Shown here: positions 5,826 through 10,353 of the stretch, in pieces
Layout of the letters: every line of letters begins with the position of its first letter
Numbering within the stretch: position 1 is the first letter of the stretch
Assembly (NCBI GenBank): GCA_045594705.1
Contig: JAZNZB010000073.1
Location: 1 to 10,353, forward strand
Length of the DNA stretch: 10,353 nt
Direction of reading: 5' to 3'
Source: SVQP01 sp045594705
Lineage (GTDB): Bacteria > Bacillota > Clostridia > Oscillospirales > CAG-272
The notes under the pieces: model-generated
The model's input: the letters and a program-made list of their open reading frames with translations, nothing else
The model's database searches: none
Told to the model about the DNA's origin: nothing
Made by a program: the position numbers and the translations under genes

Positions 5826-6953
5826 TTATGCAAAATCCAGTACCTCGGAAAGAATGGTGTTGGAAACCAAGAAGCCCGACGTGGTAAAACGGCAGCACTC
5901 TGCGCTGTCCAGCACAAAGCCGCTCCCGATATACGGTGCAAGCCGTGCGCCGTACACCGCGTCAAATTCCACGTCGAAGCGAGAGGCAAAGGTGCGCTTG
6001 TCAATGCCCTTTTCCAGTCGCAGACCAAGCATGACGTACTCGGTCATTTGCTCATGCGGGCTGATGGGCTCGTTCTCCTCGAAATCTTCCCTTGTATCAA
6101 GATATGCACCAAAATCGCGCGATATGCCAAATCTTCTGCCGCCAAAGCAGGAATACGCCGCCACACCAAAGCCGAGATACTCGTCACATTCCCAGTATTT
6201 CAGATTATGGCGCGATTCATACCCCGCACGCGCAAAATTGCTGATTTCATAGCGCGCAAGTCCGTGCGCAGCGAGAGACGCCACCGTGTCCTCATACATG
6301 GCAGCCACCTCGTCGTCATCGGGCAGATTCAGCGTATTTCTCTTTTGATAGAAGGGCGTCCCCTCTTCAATTTTAAGCCCGTATGCGGATATATGCTCCA
6401 CCCCGATCTCGCAAAGCGCCCCCACCGACTCAGCCAAGCTCTGCCGCGTCTGCTCCGGAATGCCGTACATGAGATCCGCGCTGATATTCTCAAAGCCCGC
6501 AGCGCGTGCAAGCTGCACGGTCGCGCGAAAATCCGCCACCGTGTGCGTGCGCCCCAGCAAGCGCAGCTCACGGTCGTGCATGCTCTGCGCCCCAATGCTC
6601 AGGCGGTTAAACCCCGCCTTGCGCATGGCAGAAAAATACGTCGCGTTCGCCGTGGCGGGATTGCACTCGGCTGTAATCTCGGCATCCTGTGCCACACAAA
6701 ACAGCTGCTTGACTTGATCAAGCAAAGCGCAAAGCATTTCCGCAGGCAGAGCCGTGGGCGTGCCGCCGCCGAAATATACCGTATCCACCTCGTAATCGGC
6801 CGCCAAGGGCGCATATCTCTCCATCTGCGCGCGCAAGGCGTCACAGTAGGCTTGCTTGGTATTTTCCGATTGGTTGGGAAAGGAGCAAAAGTCACAGTAG
6901 TGACATTTGCTCCCGCAAAACGGAATATGCAGATAAATTCCCAGTTTTTTCAT
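5826..6953 (-). CDS. hemW: HemW, radical SAM heme chaperone-like protein
   Basis: The 375-residue protein is the HemN-like radical SAM protein now called HemW, formerly often annotated as oxygen-independent coproporphyrinogen III oxidase. It binds heme and is thought to deliver it. The N-terminus IPFCGSKCHYCDF gives Cys13, Cys17 and Cys20 for the [4Fe-4S] cluster. The position of HemN's fourth cysteine is Phe22, as expected for HemW and not for true coproporphyrinogen oxidase. GGGTPT (62-67) is the SAM-binding turn, followed by RLSIGAQS (117-124) and the HemW-type stretches YEISNFAR (235-242) and SRHNLKYW (247-254). The frame is open upstream to 7103, but that part overlaps lepA. The ATG at 6953 lies 1 nt after the lepA stop, with GGTGA inside the lepA end as the likely ribosome site. 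The lepA-hemW order is a widespread Firmicute arrangement. Confidence 0.93.
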   Translation of the reverse strand: MKKLGIYLHIPFCGSKCHYCDFCSFPNQSENTKQAYCDALRAQMERYAPLAADYEVDTVYFGGGTPTALPAEMLCALLDQVKQLFCVAQDAEITAECNPATANATYFSAMRKAGFNRLSIGAQSMHDRELRLLGRTHTVADFRATVQLARAAGFENISADLMYGIPEQTRQSLAESVGALCEIGVEHISAYGLKIEEGTPFYQKRNTLNLPDDDEVAAMYEDTVASLAAHGLARYEISNFARAGYESRHNLKYWECDEYLGFGVAAYSCFGGRRFGISRDFGAYLDTREDFEENEPISPHEQMTEYVMLGLRLEKGIDKRTFASRFDVEFDAVYGARLAPYIGSGFVLDSAECCRFTTSGFLVSNTILSEVLDFA

Positions 6954-6954
6954 G

Positions 6955-8775
6955 TTAGTCGTCGTCACCCAGCTTGAGCACGGCCATGAACGCCTCGGGC
7001 GAGATCTGAACAGATCCCAGCTGACGCATTCTCTTCTTGCCTTCCTTCTGCTTTTCCAAGAGCTTCTTCTTTCTGGTAATGTCACCGCCGTAGCACTTGG
7101 CAAGCACGTCCTTGCGCATCGCCTTGACCGTCTCTCTTGCTATGATCTTGGAGCCAATGGCTGCCTGGATCGGGATCTCGAACAGCTGACGCGGGATGTT
7201 TTCCTTGAGTCTCTCCGCGATCTTACGCGCTCTGGGGTATGCCTTTTCCTCGTGCACAATAAAGGAAAGCGCGTCCACCTGCTCGCCGTTGAGCAGGAAA
7301 TCCAGCTTGCAGAGCTTGCTTGGTACATAGCCCGCAAGCTCGTAGTCCAAGGACGCATAACCGCGTGAGCGCGACTTGAGCGCATCAAAGAAATCGTAAA
7401 TGATCTCATTGAGCGGCAGCTCGTAGTGCAGCTCGACTCTGTCCTGATCGACGTACTTCATATCAATAAACGTGCCGCGTCTGTCCTGGCACAAATCCAT
7501 CAGATTGCCCACGTACTCGGTGGGTGTCATGATGTTGGCCTTGACAATGGGCTCGCGTGCCTCAGCGATCTCATCGGGAGAGGGATAATTGGAGGGGTTG
7601 TCGATGCGTACCTTTCTGCCGTCCTTGAGCGTCAGCTCATAGATAACGCTGGGCGCGGTGGTGATCAGATCCAGATTGAATTCTCTTTCCAGTCTCTCCT
7701 CAATGATCTCCATGTGCAAAAGGCCGAGGAATCCGCAGCGGAAGCCAAAGCCCAGCGCAATCGAGGTCTCGGGCTCAAACTCCAGGGCTGCGTCATTGAG
7801 ACGAAGCTTTTCCAGCGATTCACGCAGATCCTGATATCTCGCGCCGTCCGCAGGATAAATGCCCGCAAATACCATGGGCTGCGCGGCCTTAAAGCCGGGC
7901 AGAGGCTCGGATGCGGCATTGTCCGCCAACGTTACGGTATCACCCACACGGGTATCTCCCACCGACTTGATGGACGCGGTCAGATATCCGACCTCGCCTG
8001 CCGAAAGTCTTTCGCATTTTCTAAGGCCGAAGGGCTCCATGGTGCCTACCTCGACCACCTCAAACTCCTTGCCGTTGCTCATCATACGGATGCGATCGCC
8101 TGCAGACAGGCTGCCGTCCTTGATACGCAGATTGACCACGACGCCAAGATAGCTGTCGTAATACGAGTCAAAGATCAATGCCTTGAGCGGTGCGCTTTCG
8201 TCACCCTCGGGCGCGGGGATCTGCTCGGCAATCGCTTCGAGCACCTGCTCGATGTTCAGACCCGTCTTTGCAGAAACCGCGGGACAGCCCTCGGCGGGAA
8301 TGCCGATGATATCCTCGATCTCCTCCACACAGCGGTCGATATTGGCACTGGGCAGGTCGATCTTGTTGATGACAGGCACGATCTCAAGCCCTGCATCCAC
8401 AGCAAGATACGCATTCGCCAGCGTCTGGGCCTCAATGCCCTGCGTAGCGTCCACGATCAGCAGTGCTCCCTCACAAGCGTTGAGTGAGCGCGAGACCTCG
8501 TAGTTAAAGTCCACGTGTCCGGGCGTGTCGATCAGATTATAAATATACCGTTCCCCATCGGGCGCGTCATATTCCAGCTTGACGGCACGCGCCTTGATGG
8601 TAATGCCGCGCTCGCGCTCCAGGTCCATATTGTCCAGCAGCTGCTCCTCCATCTCTCTTTTGGAGACGGTACTGGTCGCTTCCAGGAGTCGGTCAGCCAG
8701 CGTGCTCTTGCCATGGTCAATATGTGCGATGATGGAGAAATTTCGGATCTTTTGCATTCTCTCGTTATTTGCCAT
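6955..8775 (-). CDS. lepA: Elongation factor 4 (LepA), translational GTPase
   Basis: The 606-residue ribosome-dependent GTPase is close to the usual length of about 600. G motifs are in order: AHIDHGKST (17-25), the switch I segment ERERGITIKA (about 53-62), DTPGH (83-87, with catalytic His87), NKID (137-140) and SAKTG (168-172). The EF-G-like domains and the LepA-specific C-terminal domain follow. The C-terminal domain includes GYASLDYE and a basic KRMRQLGSVQ near the end. LepA acts on the ribosome during elongation or initiation stress. The frame is open far upstream, overlapping the divergent gene, but the ATG at 8775 has GAGGAAG just before it and a promoter at 8821-8849. A second ATG at 8757 has a weaker ribosome site. 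It is first in the lepA-hemW transcript. Confidence 0.97.
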   Translation of the reverse strand: MANNERMQKIRNFSIIAHIDHGKSTLADRLLEATSTVSKREMEEQLLDNMDLERERGITIKARAVKLEYDAPDGERYIYNLIDTPGHVDFNYEVSRSLNACEGALLIVDATQGIEAQTLANAYLAVDAGLEIVPVINKIDLPSANIDRCVEEIEDIIGIPAEGCPAVSAKTGLNIEQVLEAIAEQIPAPEGDESAPLKALIFDSYYDSYLGVVVNLRIKDGSLSAGDRIRMMSNGKEFEVVEVGTMEPFGLRKCERLSAGEVGYLTASIKSVGDTRVGDTVTLADNAASEPLPGFKAAQPMVFAGIYPADGARYQDLRESLEKLRLNDAALEFEPETSIALGFGFRCGFLGLLHMEIIEERLEREFNLDLITTAPSVIYELTLKDGRKVRIDNPSNYPSPDEIAEAREPIVKANIMTPTEYVGNLMDLCQDRRGTFIDMKYVDQDRVELHYELPLNEIIYDFFDALKSRSRGYASLDYELAGYVPSKLCKLDFLLNGEQVDALSFIVHEEKAYPRARKIAERLKENIPRQLFEIPIQAAIGSKIIARETVKAMRKDVLAKCYGGDITRKKKLLEKQKEGKKRMRQLGSVQISPEAFMAVLKLGDDD

Positions 8776-8820
8776 ATACTTCCTCATTACAAATGTATCA
8801 AAAATATCAATAATCATCTT

Positions 8821-8849
8821 ATTATACCCGATTTTTGCGTTTTTCACAA
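8821..8849 (-). promoter_or_regulatory. lepA-hemW promoter
   Basis: TTGTGA (8844-8849), 17 bp, then a perfect TATAAT (8821-8826) on the minus strand, with a start near 8814 and a leader of about 40 nt. It rules out the much longer upstream extension of the lepA frame. Confidence 0.8.
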
Positions 8850-8868
8850 GAGTATTTTGAAAATTTCT

Positions 8869-8912
8869 TGCACAGTGCACAAAATTTATTTGCATACAGC
8901 AAAATACAGCAA
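8869..8912. promoter_or_regulatory. Possible operator between divergent promoters
   Basis: Between the lepA promoter and the oxidoreductase promoter lie a palindrome, TGCAC-A-GTGCA (8869-8879), and two direct copies of ATACAGCAA (8894-8902 and 8904-8912), offset by 10 bp, about one helical turn. Such spacing suits a dimeric or cooperative DNA-binding protein, but no regulator gene is in the window. Confidence 0.3.
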
Positions 8913-8941
8913 TTATTTTCCGACAAACACCCAATAATGTC

Positions 8942-8970
8942 TTGTTTATGTGCATCTTTTGTCTTATAAT
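8942..8970 (+). promoter_or_regulatory. Promoter of the Gfo/Idh/MocA oxidoreductase
   Basis: TTGTTT (8942-8947), a 17-bp spacer and a perfect TATAAT (8965-8970) on the plus strand, with a start near 8977 and a leader of about 36 nt ending in AAAGGAG (8999-9005). Confidence 0.8.
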
Positions 8971-9012
8971 ACAGTTAGACAGATATTTTTCTTGTAGCAA
9001 AGGAGAAACATT

Positions 9013-10062
9013 ATGGCTAAGAAAAATGCAGTAGTAATCGGTTTTGGCGGTATGGGCGGTTGGCATTGCCACTTCCAGAGAAGCAACGACGTGGTCAACC
9101 TCAAGGGTGTTTACGACATCAAGCCCGAAAGAAACAAGGCTGCCGAGGAGATGGGCATTTATGCATATCCCTCTTTTGAAGCAGTGCTGGCTGATCCCGA
9201 GGTGGACTTCCTGGTTATTGCAGTTCCCAACGATATGCACAAGCCCCTTGCAATCGCAGCTATGGCGGCAGGAAAGCACGTCATTTCGGAAAAGCCCGTT
9301 ACACTTTCGTCTTCTGATCTGCAGGAGATGATCGATGCATCCAACAAATACGACAGACGCTTCACTGTACACCAGAACCGCCGCTGGGATGGCGAGTTTT
9401 TGGTCATGCGTGAGGTTTACCACAGCGGCGATCTTGGCCGCGTATATTCCATGGAGTCCCGCGTGCACGGCTCGCGCGGCATCCCCGGTGACTGGAGAGG
9501 AAAGAAGGAGCACGGCGGCGGCATGATGCTGGACTGGGGCGTGCACCTGATCGACCAGATCGTCAATATCGTGGACGACCGCAAGCTTGAGAGCGTTTGG
9601 TGCAGATGCGACCACATCACCAACGACGAGGTGGACGACGGATTTAAGATGGACATGTTCTACGAGGGCGACCTGACCTGCCACGTCGAGGTCGGTACCT
9701 CCAACTTTATCAGTATGCCCCGCTTCTATATGTCGGGCAACAACGGCTCGGCCATGATTCCCGATTGGCTGCAGCCCTGCCGCATCGTGTACTGCCACGA
9801 CTGGTCGGTCAAGGACGCAAAGCCCATTCAGACCGCTGCGGGTCTGACCAAGACCATGGCCCCCCGCGACGAAAAGTCGATCACCGAAAAGTCGATCCCG
9901 CAGCCCGCTGCTGACGTGCACGACTTCTACCGCAACTTCGTCAAGGCAATCGACGGCGAGGAGCAGCAGATCGTCACCCACGAGCAGATGATGTTCGTCA
10001 TGAAGATCATGGAGGCTGCATTTGAGTCGGACAGACTCGGCGTACCGGTCAAGATCAACTAA
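9013..10062 (+). CDS. Gfo/Idh/MocA-family NAD(P)-dependent oxidoreductase
   Basis: The 349-residue protein is full length for the family. It oxidises or reduces sugars, inositols or related polyols in the cytoplasm; the substrate here is unknown. The N-terminal Rossmann fold has VIGFGGMG (8-15) and an acidic Asp35 after the second strand, which favours NAD(H). The family's EKP motif is at 93-95 (SEKPVTL). The catalytic region has QNRRWD (121-126) and GGGMMLDWGVHLIDQ (168-182), with Asp174 and His178 in the usual substrate-site positions. The ATG at 9013 has AAAGGAG 7 nt upstream. The gene stands alone, divergent from lepA, with its own promoter and a strong terminator. No transporter or sugar kinase is adjacent to suggest a pathway. 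Confidence 0.92.
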   Translation: MAKKNAVVIGFGGMGGWHCHFQRSNDVVNLKGVYDIKPERNKAAEEMGIYAYPSFEAVLADPEVDFLVIAVPNDMHKPLAIAAMAAGKHVISEKPVTLSSSDLQEMIDASNKYDRRFTVHQNRRWDGEFLVMREVYHSGDLGRVYSMESRVHGSRGIPGDWRGKKEHGGGMMLDWGVHLIDQIVNIVDDRKLESVWCRCDHITNDEVDDGFKMDMFYEGDLTCHVEVGTSNFISMPRFYMSGNNGSAMIPDWLQPCRIVYCHDWSVKDAKPIQTAAGLTKTMAPRDEKSITEKSIPQPAADVHDFYRNFVKAIDGEEQQIVTHEQMMFVMKIMEAAFESDRLGVPVKIN

Positions 10063-10071
10063 AAAAACGAG

Positions 10072-10105
10072 AACGGACAGAGACCGCGGTCTCTGTCCGT
10101 TTTTT
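10072..10105 (+). terminator. Strong intrinsic terminator, 30-nt perfect palindrome
   Basis: Bases 10072-10101 read the same on both strands (AACGGACAGAGACC around GC), so up to about 13 pairs can form with a tiny loop. A run of T at 10100-10105 follows on the plus strand, just after the oxidoreductase stop. Seven A upstream (10061-10067) give a poorer T-run on the minus strand, so it may also work in reverse. Confidence 0.92.
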
Positions 10106-10114
10106 CGCCATGTG

Positions 10115-10140
10115 CCGACAAATAGTCGGAACACTTCCGA
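10115..10140 (+). promoter_or_regulatory. Overlapping alternative hairpins upstream of the small peptide gene
   Basis: CCGAC-AAATA-GTCGG (10115-10129) and TCGGAA-CAC-TTCCGA (10126-10140) share the bases 10126-10129, so the two hairpins exclude each other. They lie before the sequence CATAGAAT (10149-10156), which resembles a sporulation sigma -10 box, but no matching -35 was found. They may be a protein-binding site, an RNA switch or chance. Confidence 0.25.
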
Positions 10141-10202
10141 GCCTTCGACATAGAATGATATTGAGAAGCACAAGGCTTCATCATTTTTCTCGGAGGTTTA
10201 CT

Positions 10203-10353
10203 ATGAACAACTGTCTGTGCAATCTGTTTGAGGATAACTGGGTTTGGCTGATCATCCTGGCCATCATTCTGATCTACTGCTGCAACGGCGGCGGTTGCGG
10301 TGGCTGCGGCGGCTGGAGAAATCACCCCCAAACAAACATCCTTCTGGCTCTCG
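10203..10353 (+). CDS. Small Cys/Gly-rich membrane peptide, cut by window end
   Basis: At least 50 codons are open to the window edge with no stop. The product has a short N-terminus with Cys4 and Cys6, one hydrophobic segment (about Trp13 to Tyr25, WVWLIILAIILIY), Cys26-Cys27, and a Gly-rich tail with CGGC (32-35) ending in GGW at about 38. Six cysteines flank the membrane helix. The ATG at 10203 has a perfect GGAGG (10192-10196) 6 nt upstream, which is the main support for a real gene. Tiny Cys-rich single-span peptides are common in Firmicutes and are mostly uncharacterised. No function is assigned. After residue 38 the composition changes (RNHPQTN), which may be a real tail or a sequence error. 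A small hairpin GAAGC-ACAAG-GCTTC lies in the leader. Confidence 0.6.
   Translation, partial: MNNCLCNLFEDNWVWLIILAIILIYCCNGGGCGGCGGWRNHPQTNILLAL

Noticed and set aside
5826..6953. Coproporphyrinogen III oxidase (HemN)
   Set aside because: The fourth cysteine of the HemN cluster motif is Phe22, and the protein lies in the usual lepA-hemW arrangement, so HemW is the right name.
5631..6977. Long plus-strand open frame opposite hemW and DUF1292
   Set aside because: It crosses two real genes and a promoter, is Arg/His/Lys-rich like other shadow frames, and has no motif.
8776..10173. Extension of the lepA frame far upstream, giving a protein of over 1000 residues
   Set aside because: The extra part runs antisense through the Gfo/Idh/MocA gene. 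lepA has its own promoter at 8821-8849 and a ribosome site before 8775.

Overview
The window looks like chromosomal DNA from an anaerobic, probably gut-associated Clostridia-type Firmicute. This is an inference from four things: an electron-bifurcating NfnAB pair beside an NADP-type glutamate dehydrogenase, a lepA-hemW-DUF1292 series, strong AGGAGG-like ribosome sites with TTGACA/TATAAT promoters, and a tiny Cys-rich membrane peptide. No rRNA or tRNA gene is visible, so a finer placement cannot be supported.

Layout. (1) 1-3900, minus strand: nfnA and nfnB, coupled through a TAATG stop/start overlap and driven by a TTGACA-17-TAAAAT promoter. They are followed by gdhA with its own promoter and an intrinsic terminator. 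NfnAB makes NADPH from NADH plus reduced ferredoxin, and the glutamate dehydrogenase can use NADPH to fix ammonium, so this block reads as an NADPH-to-glutamate module. (2) 3905-5190, minus strand: a visibly AT-richer island with a four-helix-bundle (S23-like) gene and a HAD-family hydrolase gene in one transcript that ends at a strong terminator. Directly upstream of its promoter lies an array of four GTGATATT boxes mirrored by four inverted copies, each next to a small hairpin. (3) 5191-5447: a 12-bp perfect hairpin with no U-tract, then a region of about 192 nt closed by an 8-bp inverted repeat. This looks like a structured RNA on the minus strand and may be 6S RNA, though the family is not proven. 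(4) 5448-8850, minus strand: lepA, hemW and a DUF1292 gene. The first two nearly touch; the last has its own promoter. (5) 8900-10105, plus strand: a divergently transcribed Gfo/Idh/MocA oxidoreductase ending at a 30-nt perfect palindrome terminator. (6) 10203 to the window end, plus strand: a small Cys/Gly-rich membrane peptide gene, cut by the window edge.

The most unusual item is the mirrored hairpin array at 5021-5189 next to the four-helix-bundle gene. The boxes keep their sequence while the hairpin stems change sequence but keep pairing. The bundle gene's promoter begins at the base after the array. This could be an undescribed structured RNA/DNA element paired with a small protein from a family linked elsewhere to structured RNA. 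Function and mobility are hypotheses.
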